Position numbers and translations under genes: made by a program. This document shows positions 1 to 6,735 of a stretch of DNA of 64,000 bases, in pieces. Origin of the DNA: Lentzea jiangxiensis (GTDB taxonomy: Bacteria > Actinomycetota > Actinomycetes > Mycobacteriales > Pseudonocardiaceae). Numbering within the stretch: position 1 is the stretch's first letter; each line of letters opens with the position of its first letter. The stretch covers positions 62,001 to 126,000 of the forward strand of contig NZ_FNIX01000005.1 of the NCBI RefSeq assembly GCF_900104175.1. Reading direction: 5' to 3'. The notes under the pieces are model-generated. The model worked only from the letters and a program-made list of their open reading frames with translations. It did no database searches and was not told where the DNA came from.

Positions 1-102
1 CGCGGCCGCGACCTGCTCGTTGCTGTACTCCTGGCCGGAGCGGGCGGTGTGACGTGCGAAGAGGTGGTTGAGCCTGTCCGCCAGGGACCGTTCCCCCGCC
101 AT
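1..102 (-). CDS. XRE-type helix-turn-helix regulator, N-terminal fragment cut by window edge
   Basis: The minus strand reads from an ATG at 102 down through position 1 without a stop. The 34 visible residues start MAGERSLADRLNHLFARHT and end ...EYSNEQVAAA, so the gene is partial. The pattern of a short basic amphipathic helix followed by 'YSNEQVAAA' matches the N-terminus of actinobacterial XRE-family DNA-binding proteins; this is recognition by eye. It is divergent from the small Cys-containing protein at 302, so the two probably share the control region 103-301. Most of the protein lies outside the window, so only the family call is offered. Confidence 0.6.
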   Translation of the reverse strand, partial: MAGERSLADRLNHLFARHTARSGQEYSNEQVAAA

Positions 103-227
103 CGCCTGGCCCTCCGTCGCGCTTGCCGTGGTCTCCACTCAAGAAAATGAAGACCTGGAATGTGGATTTTCGCCAGTTGAAACTCCGCTCCTGCCCAACA
201 TAGACTCCCATCCGTGCCCGTCTCAAC

Positions 228-244
228 CGCGGAGGGTCTCCGCG
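228..244. promoter_or_regulatory. Short perfect inverted repeat in divergent promoter region
   Basis: CGCGGAG-ggt-CTCCGCG is a perfect 7-bp inverted repeat in the space between the divergent genes at 102 and 302. Part of it (CCGCGGAGGGT, 227-237) is repeated directly at 284-294, where it overlaps the ribosome-binding region of the gene starting at 302. It could be an operator for the divergent XRE regulator; no direct evidence. Confidence 0.35.
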
Positions 245-301
245 CGACCGGGCACAGTCATGGCAGTCCACCCGCTCACCAGGCCGCGGAGGGTTCGGGA
301 C

Positions 302-679
302 ATGGCACTGGCTGAACGACAGGAAGCCTTCCACCGGGCCGTGGTCGACGTCGTCTACGAGACCATGGACCAGCTCGCCCGGACGGAGTCGCCCCACGAG
401 GTCTTCGAACTGCGCGAGCGCCTTCGTGACGCGCTGCCGTGGTGGCGGGGGCTGCTGCGGGTGCACGAGCCGAACGAGCGGCACCGCTGCAAGTCGTGCC
501 GTGCCTGGTACGGGCGCCACCGCGCGTGGCCGTGCCCGGTGTGGCGGGACGCGGTGCAGGCGCTGCACCAGCTCAACGACATGTACGGCTTCCTGGGCGC
601 GTCCGACCCGGCCTCCTGGACCGGGAGACCGGGCGAACGCGTGGTCGTGACCGGGCCTCAGGCCAGCCGGAACGACTGA
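302..679 (+). CDS. Small conserved actinobacterial protein with HxCxxC cluster, function unknown
   Basis: This 125-residue protein starts MALAERQEAF. The ATG at 302 is preceded by GGAGGG at a workable distance; an upstream in-frame ATG at 260 is possible but has no clear ribosome site. The centre carries ERHRCKSCRAWYGRHRAWPCPVW, three cysteines and several histidines that could bind a metal. The rest is charged and helical, with no signal peptide or membrane segment. It sits divergent from an XRE regulator. Its 3' end overlaps the convergent ThuA gene by 22 bases. No function is assigned. Confidence 0.7.
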   Translation: MALAERQEAFHRAVVDVVYETMDQLARTESPHEVFELRERLRDALPWWRGLLRVHEPNERHRCKSCRAWYGRHRAWPCPVWRDAVQALHQLNDMYGFLGASDPASWTGRPGERVVVTGPQASRND

Positions 680-1878
680 GCCGCCGACCCGTCGCAGGTC
701 GCCTGGACCAGCTGCACGCCGTCGGCGCCGCTCGCCGGGGCGGAGAGGCACTTGCCGGAGTGCCGTGCCGTCAGCGTCGAGTGGCCGTCGGCACCCGTGG
801 TGACCCGCCACTGCTGGTTGGCTCCGCCGACGTAGTCCCACAGGTGGACGCCGGCACCGTCCGCGGTGGACACGTCGCTCACGTCGAGCACCTTGGCCGG
901 GCTGTTGCGGTACTCGAGCCGGGAGTAGCCGTCGGTGGTCGCCACCGCGCGGAAGCTCTGCGCAGTGGTGCCGTTGCAGGTGTACTGCTGGACGACCGTG
1001 CCGTTGCCGGTGCCCGCCGCCCGCGCGTCGACGCACTTGCCGTTGCCGCGGTTGGTGGCGGTCTTCCACCCGTCCTGCGGCGGCGGGGTGCCGCCGCCCA
1101 GCCAGAGCAGGCTGTCGACCAGGAAGTCGTTCTGCGCGGGACTCGCGAACGTCGACGACTTCGGCACGTTGTTGACGTAGTCCATCGCGTTGTGGCCGAA
1201 GTTCGCGTAGATCATCTTGAAGTTCCGGTTGGCCCACATGATCGGGTAGTATCCGCTGCGCCACTGCTGGTCCGGGTCGGTGCCGAGCGGGAAGCTCGAC
1301 GGGTCGACGCTCGCCAGGACCTGGATGTCCGGGTTCGTGCGCAGGTCACGCGACCAGCTGTACCACTCGCTGACCGACGAGGTGAAGCGCTCCGGCAGGC
1401 GCAGGGTCGAGGGGTGCGTCCGGTTCTCCACCTTCAGCACCGCGGTGGTCGGTTCCCAGGTGTTGCCGACGAAGTTCCCCTTGCCCAGCAGCGTGTTGTG
1501 GTACCAGGGCCACTCGTTCGCGTTCTGCGTGAACGCGCTCACGTGGAAGCCGAAGAACGCGCCGCCCTGCTCCACGTACCGCTGGAACCCGGCGCGTGCG
1601 GAGGCTCCGGTGGGCGCGTCGTCGAGGAAGACGACGACCTGCGCCTGGGCCGGGGTGAGGGTGCTCAGGCGGTTCCAGTCCCGTGTCGCCTCGTAGGTGA
1701 AGCCGTTCTCCTGACCGGCACGGGTGAGCCACGGGTTCGCCTCGTTCACGAACGCGACGTGCGCCGCGTCGAACGTGCCGTTGTAGAACGCCAGCACCTT
1801 GAACGGGGCCGCCTGAGCCGGTGCCGGGACGAGTGTCGCGGCGAGCATCGCCAGCGACACCAACAGTTTTCGAGCCAT
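658..1878 (-). CDS. Secreted ThuA-like domain protein with C-terminal ricin-type lectin
   Basis: The 406-residue product has a signal peptide (cleavage near APAQA-AP, about residue 24). A ThuA-like glutamine-amidotransferase-fold domain follows at about 26-255 (VLAFYNGTFDAAHVAF, GGAFFGFHVSAF, a WYHNTLLG region and FGHNAMDY near its end). After a short GGGTPPPQ linker, a ricin B beta-trefoil occupies about 270-406, with repeats such as CVDARAAGTGNGTVVQQYTCNG and CLSAP. ThuA domains are associated with trehalose and other sugar metabolism, but the precise reaction of this type is not settled. Secretion plus a lectin suggests action on an external polysaccharide. A DasR-like palindrome lies 52-63 bases upstream of the ATG, hinting at control by amino-sugar signals. 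Confidence 0.85.
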   Translation of the reverse strand: MARKLLVSLAMLAATLVPAPAQAAPFKVLAFYNGTFDAAHVAFVNEANPWLTRAGQENGFTYEATRDWNRLSTLTPAQAQVVVFLDDAPTGASARAGFQRYVEQGGAFFGFHVSAFTQNANEWPWYHNTLLGKGNFVGNTWEPTTAVLKVENRTHPSTLRLPERFTSSVSEWYSWSRDLRTNPDIQVLASVDPSSFPLGTDPDQQWRSGYYPIMWANRNFKMIYANFGHNAMDYVNNVPKSSTFASPAQNDFLVDSLLWLGGGTPPPQDGWKTATNRGNGKCVDARAAGTGNGTVVQQYTCNGTTAQSFRAVATTDGYSRLEYRNSPAKVLDVSDVSTADGAGVHLWDYVGGANQQWRVTTGADGHSTLTARHSGKCLSAPASGADGVQLVQATCDGSAAQSFRLA

Positions 1879-1929
1879 TCACGCACACCTTCGTCTCGCG
1901 GGTTGCGCGCCCGGAGATCAGCGTAGGCA

Positions 1930-1941
1930 AGGTCTGGACCT
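1930..1941. promoter_or_regulatory. DasR-responsive-element-like palindrome before ThuA-ricin gene
   Basis: AGGTCTGGACCT is a near-perfect palindrome resembling the core of the known dre site (TGGTCTAGACCA) bound by the GntR-family repressor DasR in Streptomyces. It lies 52-63 bases upstream of the ThuA-ricin start, about the same distance as the other dre-like sites in this window. Binding is inferred. Confidence 0.5.
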
Positions 1942-1958
1942 GTTGGGGACCGGGACGT

Positions 1959-2813
1959 TCACAGAATTCTTCTGCGCCACAACATGGTTCCGCCGAGCAC
2001 CACGAGACCGCCCAGCGCGGCCACCACGGCCGAGAGACCGAGGCGCGTTGCGCTCGAGGGAGGGTGGCCGGCGCTCGACGCGACAGGAACGGGGCTCGGG
2101 ATGCTCGACCGCGGTGCGGACGGCGTGGGGGACGCGCTCACCGGGGCCCGCGCCGTGGCCGGGGCACTGGTCGCCGGGGCGGGCTGGGCCACGGGAGCGG
2201 GAGCCACCTGCGCCGCCGGTGCGGCGATTTCCACGTCCGTGCACGAGTAGTAGGTGTCGGGCGTGTCCGTGTTCTGCCAGACCGTGTAGATCAGGTGGCG
2301 GCCGGTCCGGTTCTCCGGCAGCCGCACCCGGAACTCGTAGGAACCGTTCACGAGCGGGGGACCGGGCACGGTGAGGAACCGCTCCAGGTCCGCCCACCGC
2401 AGCGGCCGGGCGGGCGAGTACCCGTCGCGCGTGACGTAGAAGCGGAACGACCCCCGGTGGGGGATCGTCGCCCGGTAGGTGAAGGCGGTGCTCCCGAGCT
2501 TCGTCGCGGGCCAGGCGGCCGACGGCACGTCGAGCCCGGCGTACCTCGGCAGGCCCGCGCTGCACAGCTTGCCGTCGGGGACCATCGCCGCGTCACGCCC
2601 CCGGACGTCCGCCAGACGGATGTTGTCCCACTCCTCGGACGGCAACCCCGCCGCGACGGCGCCGCGGCAGAGCGGGGATGATGCTGTGGGCTGACCTGGC
2701 GAACACAGGAACGCCCTGCTCGCGGGATCGGTCGGCGCGCCATGAGCGTGCGCGGGCGCCCCGGAGACCAGCACGAGCAGCGTCAGCACGCCCACAAGGC
2801 GAAACACGGGCAC
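1959..2813 (-). CDS. AA10-type lytic polysaccharide monooxygenase with C-terminal membrane anchor
   Basis: This 284-residue protein has a signal peptide ending ...APAHA, so the mature protein begins with His24. A second conserved His119 lies in TYRATIPHRGSFRFYVTRDG. These form the copper 'histidine brace' typical of AA10 enzymes, which cleave chitin or cellulose oxidatively. The C-terminal part of the catalytic domain has the family signature HLIYTVWQNTDTPDTYYSCTDV. It is followed by an Ala/Pro/Thr-rich stalk (about 195-245) and a transmembrane helix with a basic tail (LVVLGGTMLWRRRIL). The enzyme is therefore probably tethered to the cell surface rather than released. It is divergent from ilvA with only 62 bases between the starts. 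Confidence 0.85.
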   Translation of the reverse strand: MPVFRLVGVLTLLVLVSGAPAHAHGAPTDPASRAFLCSPGQPTASSPLCRGAVAAGLPSEEWDNIRLADVRGRDAAMVPDGKLCSAGLPRYAGLDVPSAAWPATKLGSTAFTYRATIPHRGSFRFYVTRDGYSPARPLRWADLERFLTVPGPPLVNGSYEFRVRLPENRTGRHLIYTVWQNTDTPDTYYSCTDVEIAAPAAQVAPAPVAQPAPATSAPATARAPVSASPTPSAPRSSIPSPVPVASSAGHPPSSATRLGLSAVVAALGGLVVLGGTMLWRRRIL

Positions 2814-2875
2814 CGCCCCCTTCCTTCCAGGAGTACGCGTGCCAGACCCGAGTCGTTCACGGAAGATGTGTTGTC

Positions 2876-4111
2876 ATGTCCTTCGCTGATGAGGTGTCCG
2901 CGGCCGCAGCCCGGCTCGGTGGAGTCGCCCGCACCACGCCGCTCGAGGTGAACCAGCGCTTGTCCGAGCGCACCGGCGCGCGGGTGTGGTTCAAGCGCGA
3001 GGACCTCCAGGTCGGCCGCTCCTACAAGCTGCGCGGCGCGTTCAACCTGCTCTGCCAGACCGAGTTCGCGTTCGGCGGCGCCGTCTGCGCCTCCGCGGGC
3101 AACCACGGCCAGGGCATGGCCTACGCGTGCCGCCGCCTCGGCATCGAGGGCCGCGTGCACGTCCCGCGCACCACCCCGCGCCAGAAGCGCGACCGCATCG
3201 CCGCCCTCGGCCAGGGCATGGTCCAGCTGATCGTCGACGGCGACACCTACGACGACGCGGCGGCCCTCGCCAAGGAGTACGCGCAGGCCACGGGCGCGAC
3301 CCTGGTCCCCGCCTTCGACGACCCGCGCACGGTCGCGGGCCAGGGCACCGTCGGCCTGGAGATCGTCCAGCAGCTCGGCGGCGCCCCCGACGTCGTCGTG
3401 GTGCCCGTCGGCGGTGGAGGCCTGCTCTCCGGCGTCGGCACCTGGTTCCGGGAGCGCTTCCCGCGCACCCGCATCATCGGCGTCGAACCGGCCGGCGCCG
3501 CGAGCATGATCGCCGCTGTCCACGCGGGCGGCCCCGTGACGCTGCCCGAGGTGGACTCGTTCGTCGACGGCGCCGCGGTCCGCCGCGCGGGCGACGTCAC
3601 GTTCCCGATGGTGCGCGACAGCGGCGCCGAACTGCTCACCGTCACCGAGGGCGCCGTCTGCACCGAGATGCTCGAGCTGTACCAGATCGACGGCATCATC
3701 GCCGAGCCCGCGGGCGCCCTGGCCTCGGCCGCGCTGCTGGAGGAGATCTCCGTCGCGCCCGACTCGACCGTGGTGTGCCTGCTCTCCGGCGGCAACAACG
3801 ACGTCTCCCGCTACGCCGAGATCGTCGAGCGCTCGATGATCCACCGGGGCCTCAAGCACTGGTTCCTCGTCGAGTTCCCGCAGGAGCCCGGCGCGCTGCG
3901 GCGGTTCCTCGACGACGTGCTCGGCAAGGACGACGACATCGTGCGGTTCGAGTACGTCAAGCGCGACAACCGGGAGACCGGCGCCGCGCTGGTGTGCATC
4001 GAGCTCGGCCGTCGCGAGGACTACGACCTGCTGTGGGGGCGGATGAAGGAGTCCCCGCTCAGGATCCAGCACGTGGAGCCGGGGTCGACGGCGTACCGCT
4101 TCCTGATCTAG
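2876..4111 (+). CDS. ilvA: Threonine ammonia-lyase (threonine dehydratase)
   Basis: This 411-residue PLP enzyme deaminates L-threonine to 2-oxobutanoate, the first committed step of isoleucine synthesis. The PLP lysine is K51 in SYKLRGAFN. The SAGNHGQG motif and the glycine loop PVGGGGLLSG that binds the PLP phosphate are present. About 80 C-terminal residues (HWFLVEFPQEPGALRRFLDD onward) form one short ACT-like regulatory domain, as in the shorter biosynthetic IlvA forms. The ATG at 2876 gives the usual family N-terminus; the longer upstream reading of this frame is not needed. The stop TAG shares the tetranucleotide CTAG (4108-4111) with a possible short reading frame on the other strand. 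Confidence 0.95.
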   Translation: MSFADEVSAAAARLGGVARTTPLEVNQRLSERTGARVWFKREDLQVGRSYKLRGAFNLLCQTEFAFGGAVCASAGNHGQGMAYACRRLGIEGRVHVPRTTPRQKRDRIAALGQGMVQLIVDGDTYDDAAALAKEYAQATGATLVPAFDDPRTVAGQGTVGLEIVQQLGGAPDVVVVPVGGGGLLSGVGTWFRERFPRTRIIGVEPAGAASMIAAVHAGGPVTLPEVDSFVDGAAVRRAGDVTFPMVRDSGAELLTVTEGAVCTEMLELYQIDGIIAEPAGALASAALLEEISVAPDSTVVCLLSGGNNDVSRYAEIVERSMIHRGLKHWFLVEFPQEPGALRRFLDDVLGKDDDIVRFEYVKRDNRETGAALVCIELGRREDYDLLWGRMKESPLRIQHVEPGSTAYRFLI

Positions 4112-4278
4112 GCGGTGTCGACGCGGTGCAGCACCGCGCCGGTCGCGACGTCGACGATCTCGACCAGATGAGCCGAGCGCTGCACCGCCACCCACGGCAG
4201 TTCGTGGTGGCGCAACACCAGGCCGCGTCCACGACGGGCTCGGAGCCGATCGTCCCAGGACGAGGGCGTGCCGGGCAC
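4108..4278 (-). pseudogene. Possible gene remnant or short ORF convergent with ilvA
   Basis: A GTG at 4278 opens 56 codons with high G/C at third positions (about 86 percent) ending in a TAG that overlaps the ilvA stop. The end reads LVEIVDVATGAVLHRV, which looks like a beta-propeller strand. The start codon falls inside the putative terminator hairpin of the DUF4360 gene and has no ribosome site, so this is more likely a decayed fragment than a live gene. Confidence 0.2.
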
Positions 4279-4301
4279 CCCGTTCGCGGAATGCCCGGCA
4301 C
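4268..4301 (-). terminator. Hairpin downstream of DUF4360 gene
   Basis: The arms GTGCCGGGCA (4268-4277) and TGCCCGGCAC (4292-4301) are perfect inverted repeats with a 14-base loop. The hairpin begins 13 bases after the stop of the minus-strand DUF4360 gene and probably terminates its transcript. There is no U-run, as is common in high-GC actinobacteria. Confidence 0.5.
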
Positions 4302-4313
4302 CTGGCGGGGTGA

Positions 4314-4958
4314 CTACGGCCTCGCGGGGGGACAGACCTTCCAGGCGAAGTGGTAGGTCGTCTCGATCGACCCGTCCGTCGAGTCCATCGAGATGAAGCT
4401 GGTCAGCTTCTTGTCGGAGGTGCCGGCCATGACCCGCAGCTCCGTGTTGATGTTGAAGTTCCGCTTCTCGCCGCACGGGTGGTAGACGATGGCGGCCACG
4501 TCGGTCGTGTCCGTCGCCTGCCAGTCGTCGCTGAACGGGCCGCGGTAGTTGTGCTGCTTGTACTCGGTCTGCGACATGCCCTGGAAGTAGTAGTTCGCGC
4601 GTTCCAGGGCCGTGGCGCCGCGTTCGAGGTGCGCGAAGCCGCGGTAGTCGGTCGACGAGATGCCGTAGGTGAAGCCGGACGGCACGTTGACGCGCAGGTT
4701 CAGCTGGCAGTTCTTGCGGAAGTCGGTCGGCAGGGCCTGGGGTCCGACCTGCGCCATGAACTCGCTGTAGGTGACGGTGAACGCCTTGTTGTCCGGGCTG
4801 ACGGCGACGGCGGCGGTTCCGGCCCGGCAGCCCGATCCGTTGATCGTCACGACGTCGATGGTGATGTGGTCCGGCGGCGGGGTGTCGCCGGGGGCGCCGC
4901 CGGGCGGGATGATGATCGTCGACATCGCGAGTGCGGCCGCGGCCAGTGTCGTGAGCAT
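4314..4958 (-). CDS. Secreted DUF4360 family protein (copy A)
   Basis: The 214-residue product begins with a short hydrophobic signal sequence (LTTLAAAALAMSTIIIP), then has the whole DUF4360 domain. Its elements include ITIDVVTINGSGCRAGTAAVAVSPD, a FRKNCQLNLRV segment, YYFQGMSQ, a late Cys in YHPCGEKRNFNINTELRV and SFISMDSTDGSIETTYHFAWKVC at the end. Four conserved cysteines could form two disulfides. The molecular function of the family is unknown. A close paralogue follows directly upstream on the same strand (5017-5640), which suggests tandem duplication. The two genes lie 58 bases apart and may be cotranscribed. Confidence 0.85.
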   Translation of the reverse strand: MLTTLAAAALAMSTIIIPPGGAPGDTPPPDHITIDVVTINGSGCRAGTAAVAVSPDNKAFTVTYSEFMAQVGPQALPTDFRKNCQLNLRVNVPSGFTYGISSTDYRGFAHLERGATALERANYYFQGMSQTEYKQHNYRGPFSDDWQATDTTDVAAIVYHPCGEKRNFNINTELRVMAGTSDKKLTSFISMDSTDGSIETTYHFAWKVCPPARP

Positions 4959-5016
4959 GGGGCACCTTTCCGTCTGGGGGTCAACGCTGAACGGGCGGCG
5001 GCGATCGGTGCCGGGG

Positions 5017-5640
5017 TCAGCAGCGCTTCCAGGAGAACTGGTACTTCGTGCTCACGCTGTTGTCGGTGGAATCCATCGTCATGAAGCTGTTCGCCTTCGA
5101 CGCGGTTCCCGCATTCACGCGCAGTTCCGTGTTGATGTTCAGGTGGCGGACCTCACCGCACGGCGCGTAGACGATTTCCGACACCTGCGCGCGATCGGTG
5201 GCCTGCCAGTTGTCGCTCTTCGGGCCGTTGAACGTGTGGGTGCGGCTCGCGCCCTGCGACATGCCCTGGAAGTAGTAGTTGCCTCTTTCCGTCCCTGTGG
5301 CGCCCTGCTGCAGGTGGGCGAAACCGCGGTAGTCGGCCTGGGCGATGCCGAACGTGAAGCCCTGCGGGTAGCTCACCCTGATGTTGAGCTGGCAGTTCTT
5401 GCGGAAGTCGGTGGGGCCGGAGCCCTGTCCGGCCTGCGCGAGGTACTGGCTGTACGTGACCGTGAACGCCGTGCGGTCGTCCGCGGCCGCGACCGCCGCG
5501 GTGCCGGCGGGACAACCGGAACCGTTCACGGTGACGACGTCGATCGTCACGAAGTCGGGGACATCGGGTGCTGCGTGGGCGGCAGGCGCGGTCAGGACCG
5601 CGGACAGCGCGAGGGCAACAGCCGCCACCGTTTTCAGCAT
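5017..5640 (-). CDS. Secreted DUF4360 family protein (copy B)
   Basis: This 207-residue protein starts at ATG 5640, which has an AAAGG ribosome site, rather than at the longer upstream reading. It has a clear signal peptide (MLKTVAAVALALSAVLTAPAAHA). The domain parallels copy A: VTIDVVTVNGSGCPAGTAAVA, FRKNCQLNIRVSYPQGFTFG, YYFQGMSQG, YAPCGEVRHLNINTELRV and a C-terminal FSWKRC. It is the upstream member of the tandem pair. About 190 bases upstream lies a set of three 11-bp direct repeats that may control it or the divergent mycoredoxin gene. The role of DUF4360 proteins is unknown; an extracellular or envelope location is inferred. Confidence 0.85.
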   Translation of the reverse strand: MLKTVAAVALALSAVLTAPAAHAAPDVPDFVTIDVVTVNGSGCPAGTAAVAAADDRTAFTVTYSQYLAQAGQGSGPTDFRKNCQLNIRVSYPQGFTFGIAQADYRGFAHLQQGATGTERGNYYFQGMSQGASRTHTFNGPKSDNWQATDRAQVSEIVYAPCGEVRHLNINTELRVNAGTASKANSFMTMDSTDNSVSTKYQFSWKRC

Positions 5641-5948
5641 GGCCAGCCTTTCTTTTGTGCGGTGCGGTAGCGGCGGCGGAATGCAGACGATAGCGGAAAC
5701 CCTTCGCGGTGACGGGCCGCCGAATGGGTGACCGAATTGTGTGGTGGTCACAACTCGAATGCACGGCGAAATGCGCGGCCGAAATTCTCGGACGCGCGGG
5801 AACCATGCTGGCCCGAGGCGCGCGGAATTGACCTGACGATTGCCTGACGATTGCCTGACGATCGGGGCTGGCGGGCCCCGGGAAGAACCGCGCGCGGCGG
5901 TGCGTTGACACCGGTGACACCGTCCGACCCCGACGAGGAGTGCGCCTG
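5641..5948. other. 308-base divergent intergenic region (DUF4360 / mycoredoxin)
   Basis: No convincing gene is present. It contains the 11-bp direct repeats at 5832-5864, a TTGACA hexamer near 5905 on the mycoredoxin side followed by a repeated GACACCG, and the ribosome site GAGGAG directly before the mycoredoxin ATG. It should hold the promoters of both divergent genes. Confidence 0.6.
5832..5864. repeat. Three tandem 11-bp direct repeats in promoter region
   Basis: CCTGACGATTG occurs at 5832-5842 and 5843-5853, and CCTGACGATCG at 5854-5864. A period of 11 bp places each copy on the same face of the helix. SARP and OmpR-type activators use direct repeats with this spacing, so an activator site is possible. 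The arrangement could equally be a slippage product. Confidence 0.6.
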
Positions 5949-6194
5949 ATGGCTCCCGACCAGCTGACCGTCTACTCGACCTCGTGGTGCGGCTACTGCC
6001 GCATCCTGAAGAGCTCGCTCGACCGGGAAGGCATCGAGTACGTCGAGATCAACATCGAGGAGACGCCGGGAGCGGCCGACTTCGTGATGAGCGTGAACGG
6101 CGGCAACCGCACGGTGCCGACCGTCCACTTCCCGAACGGCGCGGCGCTCACCAACCCGTCGCTGGCGCAGGTCAAGGAACAGCTCGCGGCCTAG
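5949..6194 (+). CDS. mrx1: Mycoredoxin (glutaredoxin-like)
   Basis: The 81-residue thioredoxin-fold protein has the active site WCGYC (about residues 14-18), the cis-proline region TVPTVHFPNG and the glycine-aspartate-poor C-terminal helix of the NrdH/glutaredoxin-like family. In actinobacteria this WCGYC form is mycoredoxin-1, which reduces mycothiol-protein mixed disulfides in the cytoplasm. The ATG at 5949 has GAGGAG eight bases upstream; a GTG at 5940 is in frame but overlaps that ribosome site. Its stop shares the tetranucleotide CTAG with the convergent DinB-like gene, so the two coding regions overlap by four bases. Confidence 0.9.
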   Translation: MAPDQLTVYSTSWCGYCRILKSSLDREGIEYVEINIEETPGAADFVMSVNGGNRTVPTVHFPNGAALTNPSLAQVKEQLAA

Positions 6195-6682
6195 GACTCG
6201 CGAAGGGACGCGGTCGTCGACTGACCGTCGAGCGTCTCCCGGATGATGTCCGCGTGGCCCGCGTGCTGCGCGGTCTCCCGGATCAGGTGCAGCACGACCA
6301 TGCGGATCGACATGGGCTGCGGGTCCGCGTCCCACGGCGCGGACGGCAGCGGGACGAGCTTGTCGAGCGAGGCGGTGCGCACGGCCTCATCGGTCGCGCG
6401 CACCGCCTCGTCGTACGACGCGAGCAGTTCCTCGAAGTCCGTGCCCGTCCAGGTGTACTGGTCGGAGTCCAGCATCCCGGGCGGCGGGAGGGGCTGCTCG
6501 GTCAGGATGTGGGTCCAGCTGCGCTCACACCGGGTGAGGTGCTTGAGCAACCCACCCAGCGTGAGCTCGCTGGCCGTCGCGCGCTTCACCGCGTCGGCCG
6601 CGGTGAGCCCCCGCATCGTGATGCGGAAGGTCCGGCGCTGGTCGTTCAGTTCGTGCAGCAGGTCGTTGAGCTCCATGGTCAT
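6191..6682 (-). CDS. DinB-superfamily (DUF664) protein
   Basis: The 163-residue four-helix protein starts MTMELNDLLHELNDQRRTF. It has histidines placed as in the DinB/DUF664 metal site: LLKHLTRCERSW near residues 46-56, and VLHLIRETAQHAGHADIIRE near 130-149, with H-x3-H-like spacing. Members include bacillithiol or mycothiol S-transferases and many proteins of unknown role; the pairing with a mycoredoxin gene fits a thiol link but does not prove one. An ATG two codons later is an alternative start. The coding region converges on and overlaps the mycoredoxin stop. Confidence 0.85.
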   Translation of the reverse strand: MTMELNDLLHELNDQRRTFRITMRGLTAADAVKRATASELTLGGLLKHLTRCERSWTHILTEQPLPPPGMLDSDQYTWTGTDFEELLASYDEAVRATDEAVRTASLDKLVPLPSAPWDADPQPMSIRMVVLHLIRETAQHAGHADIIRETLDGQSTTASLRES

Positions 6683-6697
6683 GCAGTGAAGCAATGA

Positions 6698-6728
6698 CCG
6701 GACCAGGACCGCTCGAGTCCTGGTCCGG
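6698..6728 (-). terminator. Strong hairpin after the chitinase gene
   Basis: CCGGACCAGGAC (6698-6709) and GTCCTGGTCCGG (6717-6728) form a perfect 12-bp stem with a 7-base loop, located 8 bases beyond the chitinase stop and just before the DinB-like start. It probably ends the chitinase transcript. Confidence 0.65.
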
Positions 6729-6735
6729 CCGACCA

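Noticed and set aside
439..1926. 495-codon plus-strand open frame
   Set aside because: Antisense to the ThuA-ricin gene; its composition is unlike a folded protein.
2783..4195. 470-codon minus-strand open frame
   Set aside because: Shadow of ilvA; the plus-strand frame carries all PLP enzyme motifs.
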